From contig CAUJEQ010000214.1 in NCBI GenBank assembly GCA_963169135.1, positions 1-20,233 on the forward strand: a DNA stretch of 20,233 nt, read 5' to 3'. Of the stretch, positions 1 to 7,994 are shown piece by piece. This DNA is from Chloroflexota bacterium (GTDB lineage Bacteria; Chloroflexota; Dehalococcoidia; Tepidiformales; Tepidiformaceae). Made by a program: the position numbers and the translations under genes. The notes under the pieces were generated by a model. The model had not been told where the DNA came from. It did no database searches and saw nothing but the letters and a program-made list of their open reading frames with translations. Each line of letters opens with the position of its first letter. The first letter of the stretch is position 1.

Positions 1-560
1 GCGTCGACCGCTGGGCTCGCCGCGGCATCGCGGGCCGCGCCGTCCTCCTCGATATGGGCCGCTACCTCGAATCACAGGGCGACCCTATCGACTTCACCAC
101 CGACCGCCGCTTCTCCGTCGAGGAACTCGAGGCGTGCCGCAAGGCCCAGGGCGTCGAGTTCGAACCGGGCGACGTGCTCCTCCTGCGCACCGGCTGGACG
201 GAGTGGTACACCGGGCTCGATCAGCTCCAGCGCAACGCCCTCGCGAACATGGCCACTTTCCGCGCGCCGGGTATTGCCTCCGGCGAGTCCATGGCCCGTT
301 ACCTCTGGGACCTCCACATCGTGGCGGCGGCCAGCGATCTCCCCTCGCTCGAAGCATGGCCCCCGCGCCGCGAATTCGGCGGCTTCCTCCACGAATGGCT
401 CATCGGCCTCTTCGGCATGGCCATCGGCGAACTCTGGGATCTGGCGAGCCTCGCCGCCGACTGTGACGGCGACGGGCGGTACGCCTGCTTCCTCGTCTCG
501 GCGCCTATCAACAAGCTCGGTGGCATTGGCTCGCCCCCGAACGCCATCGCGCTCAAGTAA
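1..560 (+). CDS. Cyclase family protein (kynurenine formamidase-like), 5' truncated
   Basis: This is the C-terminal part of a cyclase/metal-dependent hydrolase (PF04199 type). The open frame starts at base 3 with VDRWARRGIAGRAVLLD, which runs straight into the internal ATG at 54, so the gene begins outside the window. Family features visible are the RGIxGRxVLLD strand, FEPGDVLLLRTGW and the C-terminal NKLGGIGSPPNAIALK. The metal-binding HxGTHxDxPxH motif that identifies the family lies in the missing N-terminal part and cannot be checked. Members hydrolyse amide or lactone-like bonds, for example N-formylkynurenine, and are cytosolic. The substrate cannot be read from this fragment. The next gene starts 2 bases after the stop, so it is probably co-transcribed with the PPOX-fold and HAD genes. 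Confidence 0.8.
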   Translation, partial: VDRWARRGIAGRAVLLDMGRYLESQGDPIDFTTDRRFSVEELEACRKAQGVEFEPGDVLLLRTGWTEWYTGLDQLQRNALANMATFRAPGIASGESMARYLWDLHIVAAASDLPSLEAWPPRREFGGFLHEWLIGLFGMAIGELWDLASLAADCDGDGRYACFLVSAPINKLGGIGSPPNAIALK

Positions 561-562
561 CG

Positions 563-976
563 ATGCTCCGAGAGCTGACCCCCGAGGTGCGCTCCTTCCT
601 CGAGGCGGCAACCTGGCCCGGCGTCCTCTCGACGCTGGGGCCGGGTGGCGCTCCGATCACCTCCGCGGTCTGGTTCGGCTTCCTCGATGGCGATGTCATC
701 ATCTCCACCCCGGCCGGCCGGCCCAAGGCTCGCAACGCTCGCGCCGACCCTCGCGTTTCGTTCATCGTCGATACGAAAGACCGTCCCTACCGTGGCGTGG
801 CCATTGAAGGCGAGGCCGAAGTGCTTGCAGATCACGGCAAGGCGCTGATGCGCTCCATCGCCCAGCGTTACCTGGGCCCCGAGCTTCCGCCAGAAATGGA
901 GGAGCGCATCGCCCTGCGCGACCGTGTCGTCCTGCGCATCCGCCCCCGGAGGGTCCGCCCGTGGAACCTCGCCTGA
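563..976 (+). CDS. Pyridoxamine 5'-phosphate oxidase-fold (PPOX/F420-type) protein
   Basis: This 137-residue protein has the single split-barrel layout of PPOX-class flavin or F420-binding proteins. It has an N-terminal helix (LTPEVRSFLEAATWPGVLST), a strand pair GAPITSAVWFGFLDGDVIISTP, then GRPKARNARADPRVSFIVD, where Arg/Lys residues typically contact the cofactor phosphate. A third sheet, YRGVAIEGEAEVL, follows. Length and order fit the small F420-dependent or FMN-binding TIGR03618-like subgroup. Cofactor and substrate are not decidable from sequence alone. The ATG lies 2 bases after the cyclase stop, and the reading frame overlaps the following HAD gene by 16 bases, so the three genes look translationally coupled. 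The HAD Shine-Dalgarno (GGAGGG, 948-953) lies inside this gene's last codons. Confidence 0.8.
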   Translation: MLRELTPEVRSFLEAATWPGVLSTLGPGGAPITSAVWFGFLDGDVIISTPAGRPKARNARADPRVSFIVDTKDRPYRGVAIEGEAEVLADHGKALMRSIAQRYLGPELPPEMEERIALRDRVVLRIRPRRVRPWNLA

Positions 977-1689
977 CCGGCATCCGCGCAGTCCTCTTCG
1001 ACCTCGGCGACACGCTCTTTCGCCTGCACCCGATGGACTTCACGGCCGCGCACGAGCAATTCGCGAGGCTGCTCTCCGAGTGCCTGGACCTCGATGACGA
1101 TGCTGCCTCCTCCGTAACCGCGGAGGTGACTTCCGGGCTCCGCGAGACGTTTCGGGCACTCCAGCAGTCCGGCTCGACTGCCGAACCTTCCATCGCCGAA
1201 AGCGCCCTCCCCCACCTCTCCCGCTTTGGCGCCGATGCCAGCTGGCTCGCGACCGCGCTCGATGAGGCGTTCGGCGAAGCGGACATCGCCCGCTGGGACT
1301 ATTCGCCGGGACGCCCAATGGAGGTACGGCAGTTCATCGATGCAGGCTTCCGCGTCGCCTTCGTCTCTAACACCCAGACCCCGCCGGTCCTGATGCGGCG
1401 GCGGCTCGCCGAATTCGGCCTCCTGGAACTGGCCGAAGCGGCCGTGTTCTCGGTCGAAGTCGGCGAACGCAAACCCGGCGAGCGCATCTACCGGGCGGCG
1501 CTCGAAGCCCTCGACATTCCGCCGGAGTCAGCTGTCTTCGTTGGAGACCGCGTGCGGGAAGATGTCCTCGGCCCGCAGTCGCTCCGTATGCGGGCCGTCC
1601 TCACCCACGAGTTCCGCCAGGAAGACCCGGCCGAGGCTCAACCGGCGGGAGTCATTCAGTCACTCGCCGCGCTCTGGGAGTTCCTCTAG
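961..1689 (+). CDS. HAD-superfamily hydrolase (subfamily IA-like)
   Basis: This is a 242-residue haloacid-dehalogenase-fold protein starting at GTG 961, seven bases after GGAGGG (948-953). Motif I is VLFDLGDTL (nucleophile Asp14), motif II is the FVSNT strand, the motif III lysine is in GERKPGERIY, and motif IV is VFVGDRVREDVLG. A helical cap lies between about residues 25 and 105. The residue two after the nucleophile is Gly rather than the Asp usual in HAD phosphatases, so phosphatase activity should not be assumed. It overlaps the upstream PPOX gene by 16 bases. Its stop overlaps the convergent membrane-protein stop through a shared CTAG at 1686-1689. A second HAD with the same DxGDT motif is encoded at 10667. 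The substrate is unknown. Confidence 0.85.
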   Translation: MEPRLTGIRAVLFDLGDTLFRLHPMDFTAAHEQFARLLSECLDLDDDAASSVTAEVTSGLRETFRALQQSGSTAEPSIAESALPHLSRFGADASWLATALDEAFGEADIARWDYSPGRPMEVRQFIDAGFRVAFVSNTQTPPVLMRRRLAEFGLLELAEAAVFSVEVGERKPGERIYRAALEALDIPPESAVFVGDRVREDVLGPQSLRMRAVLTHEFRQEDPAEAQPAGVIQSLAALWEFL

Positions 1690-2051
1690 CACTGCCAGTG
1701 CCGCACGAGGTCGTTGTGCCCACGGCACGCAAGCTCGTACGACCCGCCCTGCACGGCAAGCATCGCCACCACCAGCACGATGAAGAACAGCAGCCCGTAG
1801 GCCAGACCGAGCCCGTTGAGCCACTTCCCCACCACGATCCCGACCACCCACACCAGCGCCAACAGTCCCAGGTGCACGTACGCGTATACCGCGTCCCGCC
1901 GGTTGGCGTCAGAGTCGGAATCGATCCGGGAAATGTCCACCAGCGCGTACATCGCTGCTACATACGCCGCGATGAACAGCAGACAGACGAAACTGCTGAC
2001 CAGGATTTGGATGCCGGTGCTCTTCGAGTTCGGCCCGCGTTCTCGCTCCAC
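1686..2051 (-). CDS. Small membrane protein, three predicted helices, unknown function
   Basis: This 121-residue protein matches no family I recognise. After a short charged N-terminus (MERERGPNSKSTG) come three hydrophobic stretches: about 14-38 (ILVSSFVCLLFIAAYVAAMY), about 53-76 (YVHLGLLALVWVVGIVVG) and about 80-102 (LAYGLLFFIVLVVAMLAV). A polar C-terminus with one Cys near the end follows. The acidic/Arg loop DISRIDSDSDANRRD joins helices 1 and 2. An in-frame TAA lies three codons before the GTG at 2051, so the start is tightly bounded. There is no clear Shine-Dalgarno. A weak CTAAAT (2059-2064) 7 bases upstream would fit a leaderless start. It sits downstream of the thioredoxin-like gene but beyond the 2091-2119 hairpin, so it may be its own unit. 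Confidence 0.6.
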   Translation of the reverse strand: MERERGPNSKSTGIQILVSSFVCLLFIAAYVAAMYALVDISRIDSDSDANRRDAVYAYVHLGLLALVWVVGIVVGKWLNGLGLAYGLLFFIVLVVAMLAVQGGSYELACRGHNDLVRHWQC

Positions 2052-2090
2052 GCGCCCGATTTAGCCACGAGGTGGCGCCGGCAGGCAAGA

Positions 2091-2119
2091 CGAAGCCCCC
2101 GGTTCGTCCGGGGGCTTCG
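2091..2119 (-). terminator. 12-bp perfect hairpin after the thioredoxin-like gene
   Basis: CGAAGCCCCCGG (2091-2102) and CCGGGGGCTTCG (2108-2119) are perfect inverted repeats around a five-base loop. The hairpin starts 24 bases after the stop of the minus-strand gene ending at 2143, the last gene of the glgP-to-thioredoxin run. The bases following it on the minus strand (TCTTGCC) are only weakly T-rich. It is either a G/C-strong terminator with a poor U-tract or a 3'-end stabilising stem. Position and perfection support a termination or 3'-processing role. Confidence 0.6.
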
Positions 2120-2142
2120 CGAAAGTTTACCTTCCGCTTACG

Positions 2143-2781
2143 TCAGCCAAGCTTCGCCCGCAGCATGTCGATAACCTCGTCGACCGTCGCAACGCGCCAG
2201 CCTGCCCAGGTCTCGCCCTTCTGCCACTCCATGTATCGCTCCCGGGCCTCTGCCCGGGCCGCCTTGATCTCGTCCTCGGATGGTTCGTGACCGAGCCGCT
2301 TCGCGATCCCTTCGGGCGAGGTGTCGCCGAGGACATCCCGCGTCACGTGGATCTGCTCGTTCGCCAGTTTCGGCCGCTCGATGAAGTGCCCGATCTCGTG
2401 GTGGTTCCTATCGTAGAAGACGACGACAGGGATCGACTCGAACTCCCCACCCTTCAGGTATTCCGCGATCATATCCTTGTTCTGGTCGCGCTCGAAGAAG
2501 CGCATCTCGATGCCCATCGCTTCCGCGATGCGCTGAGCCACGCCCGCGCCCCGGTAGACATCCGGACACCAGTCCTCGCCTATGACCACCACGTGGTGGG
2601 GGCCGTCCGGCCGCGCGGCCAGGTCCTTCAGTGCCTGCGCCTGCTCGTCGGAGATGGTCAGGTTCTTGTAGTTGTCCTCGAACAGGTCGCGGTTGCGGAT
2701 CCCGCTGGCCAGGTACTCCTGGAACGTCTTCCCCTTCGCGAATCGCTCGAGCGTAATGACAGATTCTGCGGCCTGCGTCAT
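2143..2781 (-). CDS. Thioredoxin-fold protein with a single cysteine (Thioredoxin_9-like)
   Basis: This 212-residue protein has a helical N-terminus (about 1-60), then the thioredoxin strand HHVVVIGEDWCPDVYRG with the active-site segment W71-C72-P73-D74-V75. The cis-Pro strand ESIPVVVFYD and a charged C-terminal helical extension (about 150-212) follow. It resembles PF14595-type proteins. The CxxC resolving position is not cysteine, and C72 is the only cysteine in the protein, so any redox role would be monothiol. I chose ATG 2781 because GGAGGG lies 5 bases upstream. The longer frame to 2817 lacks such a site and adds a non-conserved peptide. It follows methylase-MazG after 61 bases and is probably the last gene of that transcript. 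Confidence 0.75.
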   Translation of the reverse strand: MTQAAESVITLERFAKGKTFQEYLASGIRNRDLFEDNYKNLTISDEQAQALKDLAARPDGPHHVVVIGEDWCPDVYRGAGVAQRIAEAMGIEMRFFERDQNKDMIAEYLKGGEFESIPVVVFYDRNHHEIGHFIERPKLANEQIHVTRDVLGDTSPEGIAKRLGHEPSEDEIKAARAEARERYMEWQKGETWAGWRVATVDEVIDMLRAKLG

Positions 2782-2842
2782 GGCGGCCCTCCGGGAGTGA
2801 GTTTCGATATGCAACACTCAGCCTACAGTGGCCGATCACGCC

Positions 2843-4279
2843 TCACAACCGGTGCTCGGCGGCCTTTGCTTCGTCCCAGAGCGCGTCCAGTCCTGCCAGG
2901 TCGAGGTCCTTCAGGTCCAGCCCTCGCTCCCCGGCGAGCCGCTCAACTTCGCCGAACCGCCGGCGGAACTTCAGATTGGCCCCGCGGAGCGCCTGCTCCG
3001 CATCGATCCCCAGGCGATCGGCGATGTTAACCGCCACGAACAGGATGTCCCCGAACTCGTCCTCCCGTTCACCTGCATCGCTTGCGCGCGCGAGCTCGTC
3101 CACCTCCTCGCGCAGCTTCTCCAGCGGGCCTTCCACGTCCGGCCAGTCGAACCCGATTCGCCGGGCCCTTCCCTGGATTGATTGCGAGGCAGCCAGCGCG
3201 GGCAGCGTCGCGGGTACCCCCTCGAGGATCGACTGGCGCGGCTTCTCCTGCTGCTTGAGCGCCTCCCAGTTCTGGTAGACCTCTTCCGCCGTCGCCGCTG
3301 TGCCTTCGCCGAACACGTGCGGATGGCGGCGGATCAGCTTCCGCGCGATGTGCTCCACCACGTCCCCGAAGTTGAACTCCTCGAGCCGCTCGGCGACCGC
3401 CGCGTGCATCAACACCTGCAAGAGCACGTCGCCCAGTTCCTCGGTCAGCGCCGCCGGGTCATCCCGGTCGATCGCCTCCAGCGCCTCGTAGCTCTCCTCC
3501 AGCAGGTGCGGACGGAGCGTCGCGTGCGTCTGTTCGCGGTCCCACGGGCACCCATCCGGCGCATGCAGCCGGTCGATAACGTGGTGCAGGCCATCGAACC
3601 GGCGAACGTCCTCGAGCGGCGCGATCGCCGGGAGGTACACCGAGTCCAGGTACCCGTACGCCCGGTGGTCCAGCTCGCTAAGGGGCAGCACCCGTACCCG
3701 TTCGTCCGCCGTCCCGAGCGCGGAAAGCACGGTCGCCTCGTGGTCGTGGGGATAGATGTCCAGCAGCCGCAGCTTCAGTGCCGTCACCGTGTCGCGGTCA
3801 TACACCTGGCTGATGAGCGCGGGCCGCCAGGTATCGATTCGCAGGTCGAGCGCGTCGCACAGCTGGACTGTCCCAAGGTCCAGGCCCAGGGCACCTGCGG
3901 AAACATCGACAAAACTGACGGCAGGGTACACCCGCGCGTCCACGTCCCGCTTTCGCGCAATCGCCAGCAGCCGCACGACCGACTGTTCGGCGATCAGGGG
4001 GTGGCCCGGTACGGCGTAGACCACCGGCCCGGTGCTCGCCGCCTCCAGCACGCGCCCGGCCGCGGCTTCATACACGGCTCGGAAACTCCCGCCGCTCGCG
4101 TAGAGGTCGTCGCAGTCTCGCGCGCCCGCCAGTTCTGTCAGAGCGCCAACTGCCGGGTGGTGCCGGGTTCGGAGGATGACTGGCAGACCCGAAGCGAGCA
4201 GCTCGCGCGTCTCGCCCGTCAGGTGCCCGGGAGCGCCCGGCCCGAGGCCAACAATGTGGACGAGGGACGCGCGGGTCAC
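2843..4279 (-). CDS. mazG: Tetrapyrrole methylase-domain/MazG nucleotide pyrophosphohydrolase fusion
   Basis: This 478-residue two-part protein has the same architecture as Bacillus YabN. Residues about 1-215 form a tetrapyrrole (corrin/porphyrin) methylase-like domain with HIVGLGPGAPGHLT and VYAVPGHPLIAEQSVVRLL. Residues about 225-478 form a MazG NTP pyrophosphohydrolase with two repeats. The first has LHAPDGCPWDREQTH, EESYEALEAI and EELGDVLLQVLMH, which carry the metal-binding EExxE/ExxD acids. The second has EEVDELARA and EDEFGDILF. MazG enzymes hydrolyse NTPs or dNTPs to monophosphates and house-clean damaged nucleotides. The role of the methylase half is unknown. The start is GTG 4279, overlapping the oxidoreductase stop by 4 bases (GTGA). 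Longer upstream frames run through the oxidoreductase and are not credible. Confidence 0.92.
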   Translation of the reverse strand: MTRASLVHIVGLGPGAPGHLTGETRELLASGLPVILRTRHHPAVGALTELAGARDCDDLYASGGSFRAVYEAAAGRVLEAASTGPVVYAVPGHPLIAEQSVVRLLAIARKRDVDARVYPAVSFVDVSAGALGLDLGTVQLCDALDLRIDTWRPALISQVYDRDTVTALKLRLLDIYPHDHEATVLSALGTADERVRVLPLSELDHRAYGYLDSVYLPAIAPLEDVRRFDGLHHVIDRLHAPDGCPWDREQTHATLRPHLLEESYEALEAIDRDDPAALTEELGDVLLQVLMHAAVAERLEEFNFGDVVEHIARKLIRRHPHVFGEGTAATAEEVYQNWEALKQQEKPRQSILEGVPATLPALAASQSIQGRARRIGFDWPDVEGPLEKLREEVDELARASDAGEREDEFGDILFVAVNIADRLGIDAEQALRGANLKFRRRFGEVERLAGERGLDLKDLDLAGLDALWDEAKAAEHRL

Positions 4280-5265
4280 ACGGTCTCCACGCCGCCGGAC
4301 TCCAGGCTGCGGTGGACTGCCACGAGGATCTTCGTCACTTCGAGCCCGTCTTCGAACGACACCCGCGTTCGTCCCTGTCCCTCGATTCCCCGGATGAACG
4401 CCTGGAGTCGCGCCGGCGCCCACTGGATCGTTCCGGGGTAGCGGTGCCGTTCCGCCGACACCGCGATGTTCTGGTAGGTCGTATCAACCGTGATCGCGCC
4501 CTTCGTGCCGATCGCCTTGAAGTTGAACTCCGCGCCGCCAGGCCAGCTATCTGGCAGGATCCAGCAGCTCTCAAACACGCCGTCGGCCCCGTCCGCGTAC
4601 CGGACCACCGCGTGGATCCAGTCGTAGGTCTCGATACCATACCCCGCCAGTTCGCCCCTTCCCCCGGACGCGTACACCGTGAGTGCCTTTTTGCGGCCCA
4701 ACCACAGCGCCAGGTCCAGACAGTGCGACATCAGGAACCACGCCGGCGTTGTCCCCCCGCTCCACTTGAGCCGATCTCGCGGCGACGACACCGGGTTGTT
4801 CAGGCGAACGTTGAACAAGCGAAGTTCGCCCACCTCGCCGCCGTCCACGCTCCGCATCGCTTCGATGAATGGCGGGTTCCAGCGGTTCGAGTAGTTCACC
4901 TCCGCGTAAACGCCCGCGGCGTTCACCGCCTCGATCATCGCGTGCGCATCTTCCACGGTGGTCGCCAGGGGTTTCTCGACCAGTATCGAAAGGCCCCGTT
5001 GCGCCAGCGTCTCCACGGGCGCCCGGTGCAGCCCGTCGGGCGTGGCCACGTACGCCGCGTCCGCGCCTGTCTCGGCGATTGCCGTTTCCATATCCCCGAA
5101 TGCCGGCGCACCGGTCGCGCCCGCCAGTTCCAGCGCCTTCGTACCGTCGATGTCCACGACGCCAGCCAGCGCCGCCCCGGGGACGCGGCCACCGGCGAGC
5201 ATCCGCGCGTAGCCAGTGCCCATCGTCCCGGCCCCGACCACCAGGAAGCGTTTCTCATCCGTCAT
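4276..5265 (-). CDS. Gfo/Idh/MocA family NAD(P)-dependent oxidoreductase
   Basis: This 329-residue protein begins with a Rossmann strand FLVVGAGTMGTGYARML (GxGxxG). It continues with DAAYVATPDGLH, the family signature EKPLATT (Lys is the usual catalytic/nicotinamide-site residue) and YSNRWNPPFIEAM. The C-terminal alpha/beta substrate domain includes WSGGTTPAWFLMSHCLDLALWL. The family oxidises or reduces sugar-like or related carbonyl substrates in the cytosol. The substrate here is unknown. ATG 5265 puts the protein start just before the Rossmann strand. ATG 5277 is an in-frame alternative. Neither has a strong Shine-Dalgarno. The gene lies about 50 bases after glgA and overlaps methylase-MazG by 4 bases. 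The glycogen neighbours hint at, but do not prove, a sugar substrate. Confidence 0.87.
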   Translation of the reverse strand: MTDEKRFLVVGAGTMGTGYARMLAGGRVPGAALAGVVDIDGTKALELAGATGAPAFGDMETAIAETGADAAYVATPDGLHRAPVETLAQRGLSILVEKPLATTVEDAHAMIEAVNAAGVYAEVNYSNRWNPPFIEAMRSVDGGEVGELRLFNVRLNNPVSSPRDRLKWSGGTTPAWFLMSHCLDLALWLGRKKALTVYASGGRGELAGYGIETYDWIHAVVRYADGADGVFESCWILPDSWPGGAEFNFKAIGTKGAITVDTTYQNIAVSAERHRYPGTIQWAPARLQAFIRGIEGQGRTRVSFEDGLEVTKILVAVHRSLESGGVETV

Positions 5266-5316
5266 GCGTGGGAGCATAGCAGCGCACACCGCCCCCCGCA
5301 GCGCCTACACACCGTG

Positions 5317-6696
5317 TCACTCGCGTGGGACGATGCCGCGGGCCCGCAACGCCGAGGTGTACGCTTCTACATAATGTGTCGCGGACGCCCGCCACGAGTA
5401 GTCGCGGCTCATACCGTTTGACTGCAGTCGCCGCCACGCCTCCGGGTCCCGGAACGAGCGCGTCGCCCGCTCGAAGGCGCTCACCAGCCCGAATGAGCTG
5501 AACTCGTCGAAAAGGAACCCGGTTCCGCTTTCCGGCTGTTCGTCCGCGTCGAGGATGGTATCCCCGAGTCCTCCGGTTCGCCTGCCGATGGGCACGGCGC
5601 CATAGCGCATCGCGATGATCTGGCCGAGTCCGCACGGTTCGTATCGCGAGGGCATGAGGAACATGTCCGCCCCCGCGTAGATCCGCTGCGCCAGCCCGGC
5701 ATCATGCCGCGCAGCCAGATGCACGTTTCCGGGGTGTTCCACCTGTACCCGCGTCAGCTCGTCCTTCAGCCACTTATCTCCATCGCCCAGCACCACAAGC
5801 TGCGCCCTCGCCGCCAGGATCTCCGGCATCGCCTGCAGCACCAGGTCGACGCCCTTCTGCTCCGTTAGCCGCGTCACCATGCCCAGCAACGGCCCATCTG
5901 TCTCCGGGAGTCCCAGTTCCTGGCGCAGCGCGGCCCGGTTGCGCGGGCGCTCCTCCAGCGTGTTGAGGTCGTATTGGTGCCGAACGAGCGGGTCCGTGCG
6001 CGGGTTGAACACATCGTAGTTCACGCCGTTCAGTATCCCGATCACCGCCTCGCCCCGGAGCTGTAGCAGAGGCTCCAGCCCTTCGCCATAGTCCTGGGTC
6101 AGGATCTCCCGCGCGTAGCTCGGACTCACCGTCGAGACCACGTCGCTGTAGTAGATCGCCTGCGAAAGGAAGTCGTTGAGTTCGTCCGGGCCCCGGTAGC
6201 GCAGGTTGTGGATGGTGAATACCGATGCCACGCCCCGCAGCTTTGGGTTCGCCCACGCCAGGTTTCGCAGCGCGAAGGCAAGTGGTGCTGTGTGCCAGTC
6301 GTTCAGGTGGAGGATGTCCGGCACCCAGTCATCCTGCTTCAGCATCTCGATGATTGCGCGGCAGAAGAACTGGTACCGCAGCAGGTCATCCGGCTCGCCA
6401 TATACTTCCCGCTCGCCGAAGTAGTGCGAATCGGCCACCAGGTACACCGGCACCCCACCGTAGCCTTCCGCCACTCCGACATCGATGTCTCGCGGCCGCC
6501 CCGGGACGGCAACCGTGTAGGCCCGGTGAGTGGTCGAAGCCCCATGGGCGGCCATCGAAGCCCGGTGGCATGGTGCAACGATGCGGACATCGTGGCCCAT
6601 TTCCATCAGCCGCCGCGGAAGCGACGCTGCTACATCCGCCAGCCCGCCAACCTTCGAGAACGGGTCAACTTCGGCCGTCGCAAACAGGATCCTCAT
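5317..6696 (-). CDS. glgA: Glycogen (starch) synthase, GT5
   Basis: This 459-residue protein is close to the usual GlgA length (about 470-490). It transfers glucose from a nucleotide sugar to alpha-1,4-glucan ends. The N-terminal domain has ATAEVDPFSKVGGLADV with the K15-x-G-G-L nucleotide-sugar-binding motif. HLNDWHTAPLAFAL follows, and the C-terminal GT-B domain has GMVTRLTEQKGVDLV, PSRYEPCGLGQIIAMRYGAV and the acceptor-site RTGGLGDTI. Its ATG overlaps the GH57 stop by 4 bases (ATGA), so translation is probably coupled. No glgC (ADP-glucose pyrophosphorylase) is in the window, and galU lies 12 kb away. Whether ADP-glucose or UDP-glucose is the donor cannot be decided here. Confidence 0.95.
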   Translation of the reverse strand: MRILFATAEVDPFSKVGGLADVAASLPRRLMEMGHDVRIVAPCHRASMAAHGASTTHRAYTVAVPGRPRDIDVGVAEGYGGVPVYLVADSHYFGEREVYGEPDDLLRYQFFCRAIIEMLKQDDWVPDILHLNDWHTAPLAFALRNLAWANPKLRGVASVFTIHNLRYRGPDELNDFLSQAIYYSDVVSTVSPSYAREILTQDYGEGLEPLLQLRGEAVIGILNGVNYDVFNPRTDPLVRHQYDLNTLEERPRNRAALRQELGLPETDGPLLGMVTRLTEQKGVDLVLQAMPEILAARAQLVVLGDGDKWLKDELTRVQVEHPGNVHLAARHDAGLAQRIYAGADMFLMPSRYEPCGLGQIIAMRYGAVPIGRRTGGLGDTILDADEQPESGTGFLFDEFSSFGLVSAFERATRSFRDPEAWRRLQSNGMSRDYSWRASATHYVEAYTSALRARGIVPRE

Positions 6697-7928
6697 CCGC
6701 CATCGCTCAGGATGAGTTCACGTTCGATCTCCACGCGCGCTTCGTTCGCCGCAGCCAGCCGCCATGCTGCATTTCGCTTCACCGCCTCCGACGCCGACCC
6801 TTCGTGGATGGCCTTCGAGGCGTACAGCGCAACCTCGTTGAGCAACACGAAACCGCGGTGGACCATCGACACATCCCACATCGGGCGACGGCTCGCCCAC
6901 CAAAACTGGCAACTGTGCAATGCCGGCTGCAGTCTCTCCTGCGCGACCGTCGAGAACTTCCGCGCGGAAGCGGTGGTGGCATACCGGCGCCCCACCGCTA
7001 CCAGGTCGAGGCAGTGGTCGACATAATCCCACTGCAGCTCGTGCAGCCTGTTCCCGGGCGACTTCCAGAGCGGATACGGGTTGTGGGCGGCGATGTCATC
7101 GCGCGTCGTGCTCCAGCTCGATGCGAACGGTTCGATCGTCGGCCCCGCCGGGAATAGGGTGAGGAGTTCGCTCGGCAGGGCCATCCGCACTTTGCTGCCC
7201 CCGTGCGCGCGATGGTGCGCCAGCAGCGTGAATACCGCCCCAAGGAAGTCTCTCTCCCAGTCTCGGATGTGGTGCCCATAAGTCTCCGCGTCCATCGCCG
7301 TCAGCACGTAGGCTTCCTCGTTCCCACCGACTTTGCTCAAGTCGTCGACGAACCGCTCCGGGTCCGTCTCCCGGAACGAAACGCGGTTGCTGCGGACGTC
7401 ATCCCGGAACAGGACGGCGACCGTGTGCGAATTCGACGGCATCCTGTAAACGCGGTCGATTGGCCAGTCCTCCGGGCAGGCGACTCCGCTCAGGATCACC
7501 CACTCATGCCCGGCGGAATGGATCCCCGGCGTGATCTCCGCGCTGAAGCACATCTCCGGCGGGAAGAATCCGCGCGGCTTCCAGGCCGCCCCGAACGCGC
7601 GCCCGTTCGTGCGCGCATTTTCGGCGATCGATCGCGCTCGCTCCGACTCTGGTATTAGCGGCAGGATCGGGTGGAACTTCCCGCTTCCCACGAATTCGAT
7701 CTGCCCCTTCTCGGCAAGTTCCTTCAGCCCCAAAACTACATCACCGAGGCCGTGCTCGAGCAGTAATTCGGTCAGCACCCCCTGGATATTCACCGCGAGC
7801 CGCGCGTTGGGGTGCTGCCGGATCACGTCGATGACGGGCCGGTATGACTCCTCGGCCACCTTGTGCAAAATCTCGTGCGTCTGCGTAGGGGGCTGATAGA
7901 AATGCAGGAGCTGAGACCAGTACGTCAC
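6693..7928 (-). CDS. Glycoside hydrolase family 57 alpha-glucan-active enzyme
   Basis: This 411-residue GH57 protein has the family's opening HFYQPP (residues 9-14), GQIEFVGSGKFHPILP (second conserved region), RGFFPPEMCFS with candidate nucleophile E125, and LTAMDAETYGHH with candidate acid D213. GH57 members are amylases, 4-alpha-glucanotransferases or branching enzymes. Those with assigned functions are usually longer, and no DUF1957-type C-terminal module is obvious here. Position between glgP and glgA argues for glycogen remodelling or branching, particularly because no GH13 glgB is in the window. The start is GTG 7928 with a strong AAGGAGG (7934-7940) 5 bases upstream. It lies 66 bases after glgP and overlaps glgA by 4 bases. 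Confidence 0.88.
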   Translation of the reverse strand: MTYWSQLLHFYQPPTQTHEILHKVAEESYRPVIDVIRQHPNARLAVNIQGVLTELLLEHGLGDVVLGLKELAEKGQIEFVGSGKFHPILPLIPESERARSIAENARTNGRAFGAAWKPRGFFPPEMCFSAEITPGIHSAGHEWVILSGVACPEDWPIDRVYRMPSNSHTVAVLFRDDVRSNRVSFRETDPERFVDDLSKVGGNEEAYVLTAMDAETYGHHIRDWERDFLGAVFTLLAHHRAHGGSKVRMALPSELLTLFPAGPTIEPFASSWSTTRDDIAAHNPYPLWKSPGNRLHELQWDYVDHCLDLVAVGRRYATTASARKFSTVAQERLQPALHSCQFWWASRRPMWDVSMVHRGFVLLNEVALYASKAIHEGSASEAVKRNAAWRLAAANEARVEIERELILSDGG

Positions 7929-7994
7929 CAGGGCCTCCTTCCAATCGCCAGCCCCGCCGGCCGTGCGGTGTTCAAGTCACAACGACGCGGTGCC

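Noticed and set aside
2287..3030. A plus-strand frame of 247 codons opposite the thioredoxin-like gene and mazG
   Set aside because: It crosses the intergenic gap between two supported minus-strand genes and has no recognisable domain or ribosome binding site.
3182..5421. Long plus-strand frames (3182-4441, 4312-5421) opposite mazG and the oxidoreductase
   Set aside because: These are shadows of strongly supported minus-strand genes, rich in Arg, Val and His, with no motif.
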